Shown piece after piece: positions 16,539 through 22,897 of a stretch of 42,015 nt of DNA (positions within the stretch are counted from its first letter, which is position 1; every line of letters begins with the position of its first letter). A program made the translations under genes and the position numbers. The notes under the pieces are model-generated. The model searched no databases and was not told where the DNA came from. It saw nothing but the letters and a program-made list of their open reading frames with translations. The stretch comes from Clostridia bacterium. GTDB lineage: Bacteria; Bacillota; Clostridia; Oscillospirales; CAG-272. The stretch is taken from assembly GCA_028720145.1 (NCBI GenBank), contig JAQYLJ010000028.1, positions 1 through 42,015 of the forward strand, read 5' to 3'.

Positions 16539-16558
16539 TATACGCGAGTGCGCGTATA
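16539..16558. promoter_or_regulatory. Perfect inverted repeat at the glgB transcription start (candidate operator or leader hairpin)
   Basis: TATACGCG-AGTG-CGCGTATA is a perfect 8-bp inverted repeat with a 4-base loop. With the promoter at 16573-16601 the start site falls near 16566, so the repeat occupies about +8 to +27. That suits a repressor operator, or a 5'-end stabilising hairpin in the mRNA. No adjacent regulator gene is found. Confidence 0.6.
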
Positions 16559-16572
16559 AATTAACTATAATA

Positions 16573-16601
16573 ATCATAGCAAAATGTACGGGGAGTGTCA
16601 A
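16573..16601 (-). promoter_or_regulatory. Consensus sigma-A promoter of the glycogen operon
   Basis: On the minus strand TTGACA (16596-16601), exactly 17 bases, and TATGAT (16573-16578) match at 6/6 and 5/6. It faces glgB, and no terminator lies between it and the glgB start. It is separated from the upstream fumarase gene by that gene's terminator. Confidence 0.88.
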
Positions 16602-16663
16602 CCGATTTTGAAAAATCTACATTGCCATCTATTTCCGCTTCCCTTTTTTGTCATATTTGCATA

Positions 16664-16694
16664 AAGAAAGCGGGAAAAGCCGTGATTTTCCCGC
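16664..16694 (-). terminator. Intrinsic terminator after the fumarase alpha gene
   Basis: On the minus strand GCGGGAAAA, a 7-base loop and TTTTCCCGC form a perfect 9-bp stem, followed by TTTCTTT. It begins 8 bases beyond the stop codon and insulates the glycogen operon. Confidence 0.88.
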
Positions 16695-16701
16695 CTTATT
16701 C

Positions 16702-17556
16702 TCACAAGATTCCACTCGCGTGCCGGTTGACATGGCATGAAATATTGACGGCGCAGGGCAGTCCTGCAATATGCGTCGGAGCCGTCAGTACCGAGACGGC
16801 GAGCGCGGTCGTGCGTCCGCCGAACCCCTGCGGTCCGATCCCCGTGCGGTTGACTTCCCGCAACATACGGGCTTCGAGCGCCGCGTATTGCGGGTCCTCG
16901 TGATGTTCCCCAATAGGACGCAGCAATGCGCGTTTTGCGAGGGCGGCGCACCCCTCAAAGTCCGAGCCCAGTCCCACGCCGACGACGAGCGGCGGGCAGG
17001 CGTTCCCCCCCGAGAGACGCACGGTCTCGACCACAAACGCGAGAATATCCGCGTCGGTCGCCGCGGGGGTAAACATTTTCATACGGCTCATGTTCTCGCT
17101 CCCGAAACCTTTGGGCGCGACCGTCACGGTCACGCGGTCACCCGGGACGATTCTCAGATGAATCAGAGCAGGCGTATTATCCCCCGTGTTCTCGCGGTGA
17201 TACAGCGGGTCGCGCACGACAGAACAGCGCATCCCGCCGTCGAGATACGCCCGCCGCACGCCCGCGTCCACCGCCGCTTGAAGCGGTTCCCCTTCCAGCA
17301 CGACCTCGGCACCGAGATCGATGAAGACCACCGCCATGCCCGTGTCCTGACAGATGGGGAGCCCGGTTTCCTTCGCCGCCCGCAGATTCTCTTCGAGGCA
17401 GGCGAGCACCTGCACCGCGCGTCCGTTCTCCTCGGTCTCTTTCGCCTGCGTGATGGCATCCGAGAGGTCACGTCCCAGCTCACGGTTCGCTTTGGACAGC
17501 AGTTCCGCCACCAAGCGCGTGAGGTCTTCCGACGGTATTTTTCTGATAGCTGACAT
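16702..17556 (-). CDS. Fumarate hydratase class I / L-tartrate dehydratase, alpha subunit
   Basis: This is about 284 residues from the ATG of MSAIRKIPSEDL; an in-frame ATG at 17628 would add 24 residues and cannot be excluded. It matches the alpha subunit of the oxygen-sensitive [4Fe-4S] hydro-lyases. Cluster cysteines appear in LPICQDTGMAVVF, GGNACPPLVVGVG and the terminal ISCHVNRHA. RENTGDNTPALIHL and PKGFGSENMSRMKM are family motifs. The enzyme normally needs a beta subunit encoded next door, but here a terminator follows directly and no beta gene is in the window. The 5' end overlaps yabQ by 77 bases in another frame. Fumarase is the likelier activity, but tartrate dehydratase is possible. 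Confidence 0.9.
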   Translation of the reverse strand: MSAIRKIPSEDLTRLVAELLSKANRELGRDLSDAITQAKETEENGRAVQVLACLEENLRAAKETGLPICQDTGMAVVFIDLGAEVVLEGEPLQAAVDAGVRRAYLDGGMRCSVVRDPLYHRENTGDNTPALIHLRIVPGDRVTVTVAPKGFGSENMSRMKMFTPAATDADILAFVVETVRLSGGNACPPLVVGVGLGSDFEGCAALAKRALLRPIGEHHEDPQYAALEARMLREVNRTGIGPQGFGGRTTALAVSVLTAPTHIAGLPCAVNISCHVNRHASGIL

Positions 17557-18103
17557 TTCTCGTCCCGCGCAGACCGACGAGCATTCTCGCATTCTCTCGC
17601 CCGAGGGTCCGCCTTTTCCTTTTGTCATAGTTTTTCACCGAAATTCTACCACAGACACGCGTGAGACGCAAGTGGATTTTCCCGAAAACGCGCCGTGCGC
17701 GTCGCGCGAGCGTGCGGGCGAGCCACCGCAGGGGGAACGACAGAATCAGAAAGACCCTAAGAAGCAGTCGGTGCACCCGAGACACCAGTCGATCGGATGC
17801 CGCACGCAAGGGTCTCCCCCACTTTTTTTCGAGGAAAAGCAATGTCCCTAGCGTCCCCGCGACGAGGAACCAGCGGAGCACCCCGCGATTGACGGCATAC
17901 AAAAAGACGGTCATGGCGAGCGTCACCACGAGGCAGGCGAGGCATACGGCGACCTCGCTCCGCCATTTCCCCGCTCTCCCCCTGTGCACTCCGCCGATAA
18001 GGTGCACGCAAAAGCGCACGGTCAAAAGGAAAAAGAAAAGGCAAAGCCCCAGTCCCGGCGCGGCGAGCAGTGCGCGCGCGAGGTCGGACATCCGAATCCC
18101 CAT
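17480..18103 (-). CDS. yabQ: Spore cortex biosynthesis protein YabQ
   Basis: This 207-residue membrane protein has hydrophobic helices near 14-36, 51-71, 75-90 and 112-124, and a basic C-terminus rich in Arg/Lys. Family assignment rests on the membrane profile, a length close to B. subtilis YabQ, and its place directly after yabP (TGATG overlap). In B. subtilis YabQ is made under sigma-E and is needed for cortex formation in the outer forespore membrane. The last 25 codons overlap the fumarase gene in another frame, which is unusual. The tail (RGTRNVSYQKNTVGRP) looks unconserved, so the true end or the fumarase start might differ. Confidence 0.78.
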   Translation of the reverse strand: MGIRMSDLARALLAAPGLGLCLFFFLLTVRFCVHLIGGVHRGRAGKWRSEVAVCLACLVVTLAMTVFLYAVNRGVLRWFLVAGTLGTLLFLEKKWGRPLRAASDRLVSRVHRLLLRVFLILSFPLRWLARTLARRARRVFGKIHLRLTRVCGRISVKNYDKRKRRTLGRENARMLVGLRGTRNVSYQKNTVGRPHALGGGTAVQSEP

Positions 18104-18381
18104 CAGTCCTTTTTCCGCCGAAAGAAGCCGCCCGTGCGCTCTTTCACTTTGGTGTAGAACAGCCCGGTGACAAGCCCCTCGATATCCGCCTCGCCGTGTT
18201 CGAGGTCCAGCCGCGTGATATGCAGGTCATCCCCCTCGATTGACAGGCACCCGCAGGAGGTCACAAGGACGACCGAGAGCTCATCGAAACTCGTCACCTC
18301 ACTCACCCCCGTGAGTGTGAGACGCTTACAACATTCCATCGCCACCCGATGTGGTTTCTGTCCGTATTCCATCTCCGACAT
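18103..18381 (-). CDS. yabP: Sporulation protein YabP
   Basis: This protein has 92 residues from the ATG of MSEMEYGQKPHRVAMECCKRL. That start is chosen because GGAGG sits exactly 6 bases upstream; the track's longer form reads through a terminator hairpin. HRVAMECCKRLTLTGVSEVTSFDELSVVLVTSCGCLSIEGDDLHITRLDLEHGEADIEGLVTGLFY is the YabP pattern (GV.EV.SFDE, T..G.L.I.G..LHI..L). It probably acts with YabQ in spore cortex assembly. The ribosome site lies in the 3' arm of an intrinsic terminator whose U-run ends at the ATG, and a sigma-E-like promoter overlaps the 5' arm (see findings). Confidence 0.92.
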   Translation of the reverse strand: MSEMEYGQKPHRVAMECCKRLTLTGVSEVTSFDELSVVLVTSCGCLSIEGDDLHITRLDLEHGEADIEGLVTGLFYTKVKERTGGFFRRKKD

Positions 18382-18426
18382 AAAAAACCTCCGCACAGAT
18401 CTATTACAATCTATGCAGAGGTTTTT
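18382..18426 (-). terminator. Terminator/attenuator hairpin overlapping the yabP ribosome site
   Basis: On the minus strand CCTCTGCATAGAT, an 8-base loop and ATCTGTGCGGAGG form a 13-bp stem (two G-U pairs), followed by TTTTTT and then the yabP ATG. The GGAGG of the 3' arm is the yabP SD. It ends vegetative transcripts coming from hup and the S4 gene, and would hide the SD in any read-through RNA. Confidence 0.82.
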
Positions 18427-18435
18427 CACTTATTC
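18408..18435 (-). promoter_or_regulatory. Candidate sigma-E promoter for yabP-yabQ
   Basis: On the minus strand GAATAAG (18429-18435), 13 bases and CATAGATT (18408-18415) resemble the sigma-E pattern of an ATA-type -35 and a CATA-type -10. The start site would fall near 18401, in the hairpin loop. yabP of B. subtilis is known to be sigma-E dependent. The spacing is one base short of the usual. Confidence 0.4.
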
Positions 18436-18675
18436 CGAAAGGACTTCAAACATATCTGTCGCTTCCGCTTTTTTTGTTGTTTCCCGGATGTCGGTCACGC
18501 GGACGCGCAAGGTCTTCTGTCCGAAACCGACTTCGATAATGTCGCCGATTTTGACCTCATAAGACGCTTTCGCCCGTTTCCCGTTGACCGAGATGTGCGA
18601 CGCATCGCACGCTTCATTCGCGACCGTGCGCCGTTTGATAATGCGGGAGACTTTCAGATACTTATCGAGACGCAC
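18430..18675 (-). CDS. S4-domain RNA-binding protein (RlbA/Hsp15/YabO-like)
   Basis: This 81-residue protein is almost entirely an S4 RNA-binding domain: MRLDKYLKVSRIIKRRTVANEACDASHISVNGKRAKASYEVKIGDIIEVGFG. In Firmicutes this gene sits next to yabP/yabQ and hup and is thought to act on ribosomes or stalled 50S-nascent chain complexes. It starts at GTG, 6 bases after the hup stop, with only a poor SD, so it probably relies on coupling to hup. The stop codon touches the candidate sigma-E promoter and is followed by the terminator that overlaps yabP. Confidence 0.93.
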   Translation of the reverse strand: MRLDKYLKVSRIIKRRTVANEACDASHISVNGKRAKASYEVKIGDIIEVGFGQKTLRVRVTDIRETTKKAEATDMFEVLSE

Positions 18676-18681
18676 GGAAAA

Positions 18682-18957
18682 TCAGTTCAGAGCGTCCTTC
18701 ATCGCCTTGCCGGGAGCGAAGGTGGGTTTCTTGTACGCGGGTTTCACAACGGTCGCGCCGCTGCCGAAACGGTCGGTGTATTTCTTTTCAGCGACATCCT
18801 TCACATCGAATGCGCCGAAGCCGATGAGCTGGACTTTATCGCCCGCTTTGAGTGCTTCGATGATGGCCTCGAAGGTAGCGTTCACAGCCGCCTCGGCATC
18901 CTTCTTGGAGATATTGGTTTTGTCTGCGACGACCTGAATCAGTTGTGCCTTGTTCAT
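18682..18957 (-). CDS. hup: HU family DNA-binding protein
   Basis: This 91-residue histone-like protein is a dimeric nucleoid protein that bends DNA. MNKAQLIQVVADKTNISKKDAEAAVNATFEAIIEALKAGDKVQLIGFGAFDVKDV is the HU helical and dimer core, followed by the DNA-embracing arm (FGSGATVVKPAYKKPTFAPGKAMKDALN). The ATG follows GAAAGGA. Its own sigma-A promoter lies about 60 bases upstream. It leads the hup-S4 unit in front of the sporulation pair. Confidence 0.98.
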   Translation of the reverse strand: MNKAQLIQVVADKTNISKKDAEAAVNATFEAIIEALKAGDKVQLIGFGAFDVKDVAEKKYTDRFGSGATVVKPAYKKPTFAPGKAMKDALN

Positions 18958-19017
18958 GGTAAAATATCCTTTCTCTTTTTTGATTTTGGGTTAGGTTTCT
19001 TGGGCTTTACCGAGAAA

Positions 19018-19046
19018 AGTATAACATTTCCGCACCCGATATGCAA
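19018..19046 (-). promoter_or_regulatory. Probable sigma-A promoter of hup
   Basis: On the minus strand TTGCAT (19041-19046), 17 bases and TATACT (19018-19023) form a promoter with a good -10 and a weak -35. The predicted leader is about 54 bases. Confidence 0.6.
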
Positions 19047-19065
19047 TAGTTTTCGAGTTCGATAG

Positions 19066-19137
19066 TGAATATTCGTTAAAACAGGTCAATATTCAATTTA
19101 TACTCTTGTGAATTTTGCACACAAAAATTGCAAAATT
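19066..19137. other. AT-rich spacer with two perfect inverted repeats upstream of hup
   Basis: The 243-base gap between hup and the flippase gene is much more AT-rich than its neighbours. It holds TGAATATT (19066-19073) with AATATTCA (19088-19095), and AATTTTGCA (19111-19119) with TGCAAAATT (19129-19137). These may be regulator sites or bendable DNA in front of hup. No gene is seen. Confidence 0.5.
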
Positions 19138-19200
19138 ATCGAAGAAACTGCTGTTTTACTTGATGACGGAAAAGCACCCACGACCAAAAAAAGAGAGAGT

Positions 19201-20793
19201 TCACCCGCGGTTTTCTTTCCGTTTTCGAGCAAATACCGCCGCAAAATCCTCGCGTCTGACCGAACCGAAGAGAAGCGAGAACAGGAAGTAGAGCGCCGCC
19301 GCAAGCGCGACGCAAAGAATACTCCCGAAGAAGCGACTGCCGACGAAAAAGCGGTAGTAAATGAGACCCGCGATCCCGATACCGAGACCCGCGGAGACCG
19401 CAGGGAGCACAAGCACCTCGCGCAAACGCGGATAGTACCCCGTCCGTCTCCCCATCATGACCATACCGAACAGCATGGCGGTGAGATAGCACAGCACCGT
19501 CCCCGCGGGCACCCCTGCGATTCCGACCGTAGGAATCCCCATGAGCAGATATCCCGCGAGGGTTTTCACCCCGCCCCCGAGGAGCATCCCAATCATGGGC
19601 GTGACCGTGGACTCCGCCGCCTGCAAAACCGCGTTTGTGACCGTGAGCATACAGAGGAAGTAGACGGCGGGGGCGAGATAGGCGAGCAGGCGGTATGCCG
19701 TCGCGGCACTGGCGGGCGGGTACAGGAGCGCGAGTACCGGGCGCGCAAAGACGGCGAACCCGAGCGATGCGGGGACGGCAATGATTGCCGCTAAGCGAAA
19801 TGCCCAATCGGTCAGTCGCGTTGCCTCTTCGGTGTCCCCTCTCGCACGGGCATGGGAGAGAGCGGGAATGATGCCCGTTGCAATCGGGGTCACCACGACC
19901 GACGGCAGATGGAACATGGGCACCACCAAAGTGGTATAGTTCCCGAACAGGGCGGTCGCCTCGACCCGCGTATAGCCGATGGAGACCAAGCGTCTGATCA
20001 TCATGCCGAGGTCGATAAGACCCGTCAGACTGACGACCGATGCGCTGATCGTCACGGGAATGGCGATGCGTAAAAGCCGCGCCGCGAGTTGCCGCCCGCT
20101 CGCATAAGACAGCACCCCCGTGTCCTCTGTGCGGAACCGTTTTTTTGAGAACAGAAAACGAAGCAAGAGGTAGAGCGTCCCCGCCGCCGTCCCGACCGTC
20201 ACGCCGAGGATGGCATAAGATGCTACAACCGGCAGAGGTTTTTCAAGACGAAGTGCCCAATTCGCGAACGCGATACCGAGCAGGAGTTTCCCGAGTGCTT
20301 CGAGCAACTGTGAGACCGCGGTCATGGTCATGACGCGGTAGCCCTGAAAATATCCGCGGAAAAGCGAGGTCAGGCAGACGAAAAAGAGGGTCGGCGCGAT
20401 GGCGGCGATGGCATAGTGCGCGTCGGGCGAGCCGAGCAATCGCGCGATTCCGCGCGAGAAAAAGAGCATGACGGCGGTCGTCACCGTCCCGAGTGCAAGG
20501 AGGATTCCGCCCGAGAGACGGAAAATTCTCTTCACCTGTTTCGCCTGTCCGCGGGCATCCGCCTCGCTGACGAGGATAGAGACCGCGACGGGAATCCCCG
20601 CCGTCGAGACCATATAGAGCCACGCATAAATGGTATAGGCGGCGTTGAAATATCCCATTCCCTCGTCGCCGAGCATATAGGTGAGCGGAATTTTATAAAA
20701 CACGCCGATGACTTTCACCAAAAGACCCGCGAGGGTCAGAATCGCCACCCCGCCGTATACCGTCTGTCGGTGTCCTCTCTCCACGCGCTCCAT
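19201..20793 (-). CDS. SpoVB/YtgP-type polysaccharide flippase (MOP superfamily)
   Basis: This 530-residue polytopic membrane protein has about 14 helices. TVYGGVAILTLAGLLVKVIGVFYKIPLTYMLGDEGMGYFNAAYTIYAWLYMVSTAGIPVAVSILVSE is the characteristic SpoVB/YabM/MurJ-like start. It probably flips a lipid-linked saccharide, such as a peptidoglycan or spore-cortex precursor, across the cytoplasmic membrane. In B. subtilis a homologue (yabM) also lies upstream of the yabO-yabP-yabQ region, which supports a cell-envelope or sporulation role. The start has a strong GGAGGGGG site and follows the hemZ terminator directly. The short basic tail (FARKRKENRG) is cytoplasmic. Confidence 0.93.
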   Translation of the reverse strand: MERVERGHRQTVYGGVAILTLAGLLVKVIGVFYKIPLTYMLGDEGMGYFNAAYTIYAWLYMVSTAGIPVAVSILVSEADARGQAKQVKRIFRLSGGILLALGTVTTAVMLFFSRGIARLLGSPDAHYAIAAIAPTLFFVCLTSLFRGYFQGYRVMTMTAVSQLLEALGKLLLGIAFANWALRLEKPLPVVASYAILGVTVGTAAGTLYLLLRFLFSKKRFRTEDTGVLSYASGRQLAARLLRIAIPVTISASVVSLTGLIDLGMMIRRLVSIGYTRVEATALFGNYTTLVVPMFHLPSVVVTPIATGIIPALSHARARGDTEEATRLTDWAFRLAAIIAVPASLGFAVFARPVLALLYPPASAATAYRLLAYLAPAVYFLCMLTVTNAVLQAAESTVTPMIGMLLGGGVKTLAGYLLMGIPTVGIAGVPAGTVLCYLTAMLFGMVMMGRRTGYYPRLREVLVLPAVSAGLGIGIAGLIYYRFFVGSRFFGSILCVALAAALYFLFSLLFGSVRREDFAAVFARKRKENRG

Positions 20794-20810
20794 GCCGTCC
20801 CCCTCCGAAA

Positions 20811-20872
20811 ATAAAAAATACCCGCCGATACAAGAGAGTATATGCGTTTCTCTCTCTTTCTATCAGCGGGTA
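20811..20872 (-). terminator. Intrinsic terminator after hemZ
   Basis: On the minus strand TACCCGCTGATA pairs with TATCGGCGGGTA (one G-U), with an inner AGAGAG/CTCTCT stem, and is followed by TTTTTTATTTT. It ends the cdaA-hemZ operon just before the flippase start. Confidence 0.85.
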
Positions 20873-20894
20873 ATCATTGGGATGCCTTTGAGAA

Positions 20895-22436
20895 TTATTC
20901 GGTATCTTTCGGCAAAAGCCCGTTTTCTCGGTAAAACGCGAAAATCCGCTCGCGCACCGAAGGCTTCCCCTGTTCGGGGAGACCGTCGCGAATCCCGTCC
21001 GCGTCGCGGAGGTATTCATAAGGGTATTTCGGGGTGAAGATGCGGGTGATATGCGACTCTCCCCGCTCGCCCGTATGCCGCGCCACGAGTTTGGTGACGG
21101 CGCCCGCGCCCACCGAAAAAATACTGTGGAGTTCTTCCATCATAAAGATATTATACATACCCTCCGCGCCCTCTTTGGCATAGCCGACATTCTCGAGGTT
21201 GCCGACCGTGTTCTTTTGGCGATAGAGGTAGTAGGGGCGATAGCCCGCGAGTTTCGTTTGAAGCTGGGAATACGACACGCTCTTCCCGACATCTCCGCCC
21301 GTGAGCGAATAGACCTGACTATTCTCGCGGAGGATATCCGCCGCTTTCTTGACACAGAAAGTATGTACGGTGATATTGCTCGGGTCGAGACGTATGATCT
21401 CGTCCATCGTATGAGAGAACTGGGCGAAACAGTCGCCTGGCAGACCCGCGATCAGGTCGACATTGATATCGGGGATGCCGGAGTTCACCGCTATCTCATA
21501 GGCGCGGTAGAAGTCCGCGACCGTGTGGTTCCGCCCGATCTGTTTCAGAATCTCGTCCGAGAGGGTCTGCGGGTTGACGCTGATACGGGTGACCCCGTAT
21601 TTCTTCGCCACGGCGAGTTTCCCTTCCGTGATGGTATCGGGGCGCCCGCTCTCGAGGGTAAACTCCATGAGCGAGTCGATGTCTACGAGCGCCGCTATCT
21701 TCCCGAGCAGGGTCTCGAGCTGACGCTCCGAGAGCACCGTCGGGGTCCCGCCGCCGATATAGACGGTCGCGACTTTGAGCCCGAGGTCGCGAATAATCCC
21801 CACCATGTTCTGAAGGTCGACATAGAGCTTTTCGAGGTACTCGTCTATGAGCGACAGCAGTTTCGACGAGGTGTAGGAGACAAACGAGCAGTAGGCGCAA
21901 CGCGTCGGACAGAACGGAATGGAGATGTAGATACTGCACAGGCGGTCGGGTAGCTTTTTCGTCAGAATCATCTCGGTATTCGCGACCGAGACGGCGAGCG
22001 CCGCTTTCTGTGGGTTGAGGAAATACTCGTCGCGGAGAATCCGCTTGGAGCGCAGAATCCCGTTCCCCTTTTCGATGAGTTCGGTCGCGACTTTGGAGGG
22101 GCGCACGCCCGTGAGAATCCCCCAGAGTGGAATGTGTCCGAAGAGCTCTTTTCCTGCCGCAAACATGGCTCGTCCAACGGCAATTTTTTCAATGCTTTCG
22201 GTGACAAAGTCAGTTGAGGGGGAAACCGTCTCCTGTGCGCTCGTGACCTTTCCGAACGCGCGAATCTCGACCGTGCCGCGGACGCTGCCGTTGCGGAACC
22301 GACGCACGCCGACCGTCACTTTCGGGACCGTGGGCGACGCGACCTCTCCCTCCCGAAACTTCGCGCCCGGGAAGAACAGTAGACACAGCGTCTGCACATA
22401 GTAGCGGCTGATATCGCCGTTGACACGCAAGATCAT
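20895..22436 (-). CDS. hemZ: Radical SAM coproporphyrinogen dehydrogenase HemZ-like
   Basis: This 513-residue protein has the radical SAM cluster CPTRCAYC at C176, C180 and C183, preceded by SIYISIPF. VATVYIGGGTPTVLS and INVDLIAGLPGD match the HemN/HemZ group. The N-terminal extension of about 160 residues with HIPLWGILTGVRPSK is typical of HemZ rather than HemN or HemW. It is annotated as anaerobic coproporphyrinogen III oxidase, but no other haem gene is near, and in many Clostridia its substrate is unproven. It overlaps the dtd stop (ATGA) and ends the operon at a strong terminator. Confidence 0.93.
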   Translation of the reverse strand: MILRVNGDISRYYVQTLCLLFFPGAKFREGEVASPTVPKVTVGVRRFRNGSVRGTVEIRAFGKVTSAQETVSPSTDFVTESIEKIAVGRAMFAAGKELFGHIPLWGILTGVRPSKVATELIEKGNGILRSKRILRDEYFLNPQKAALAVSVANTEMILTKKLPDRLCSIYISIPFCPTRCAYCSFVSYTSSKLLSLIDEYLEKLYVDLQNMVGIIRDLGLKVATVYIGGGTPTVLSERQLETLLGKIAALVDIDSLMEFTLESGRPDTITEGKLAVAKKYGVTRISVNPQTLSDEILKQIGRNHTVADFYRAYEIAVNSGIPDINVDLIAGLPGDCFAQFSHTMDEIIRLDPSNITVHTFCVKKAADILRENSQVYSLTGGDVGKSVSYSQLQTKLAGYRPYYLYRQKNTVGNLENVGYAKEGAEGMYNIFMMEELHSIFSVGAGAVTKLVARHTGERGESHITRIFTPKYPYEYLRDADGIRDGLPEQGKPSVRERIFAFYRENGLLPKDTE

Positions 22437-22897
22437 GGCTGTTTTCCTTTCCTCAGTAATTCGCTATCCATTTGGAGGGTGACGGGGCCGTCGAGCAGGC
22501 AGTCTATCTGCATATCCGCGCCGAAGACCCCGGTTTCGACACGTCCGACCCGCTCCCGCATCCGAGAGACGAATCTCTCCCAGAGCATCGTAGCGCGCGG
22601 CGGTTTCTCCGCCGCGAGAAAATCGGGGCGATTCCCGTGAGAATAGTCGCCGTTTAGGGTGAAATTCGAGATAATCAAGACTTCCCCACCGATATCGACG
22701 ACCGATTTCCCCATCTTTCCGTTCTCGTCCGAAAAGATGCGGAGGCGAGAGATTTTGTCCGCTAAGAGCTCTGCGTCGGTCTCATCGTCCCCGCGGGCGA
22801 CCCCGACGAGCAGGAGCAGACCCGCGCCGACAGTTCCGCTCGGGATTCCGTCCGCCGTCACGGACGCGCGCGTGATTCTTTGCACTACAACTTTCAT
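22433..22897 (-). CDS. dtd: D-aminoacyl-tRNA deacylase
   Basis: This 154-residue DTD hydrolyses D-amino acids (and glycine on tRNA-Ala) from mischarged tRNA. MKVVVQRITRASVTADG is the family start. The SQFTL-type motif is present as ISNFTLNGD, and the NxGPVT-type motif as LLDGPVTLQMDS, in which the usual Asn is replaced. The ATG follows the relA stop directly (TAAATG) and the stop overlaps hemZ, so it is fully embedded in the operon. The order relA-dtd is common in Firmicutes. Confidence 0.96.
   Translation of the reverse strand: MKVVVQRITRASVTADGIPSGTVGAGLLLLVGVARGDDETDAELLADKISRLRIFSDENGKMGKSVVDIGGEVLIISNFTLNGDYSHGNRPDFLAAEKPPRATMLWERFVSRMRERVGRVETGVFGADMQIDCLLDGPVTLQMDSELLRKGKQP

Noticed and set aside
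17480-17640. Frameshift between yabQ and the fumarase gene
   Set aside because: Both frames stay open with plausible starts and stops, and YabQ has a length close to its family. An overlap explains it as well, though the odd YabQ tail is noted.
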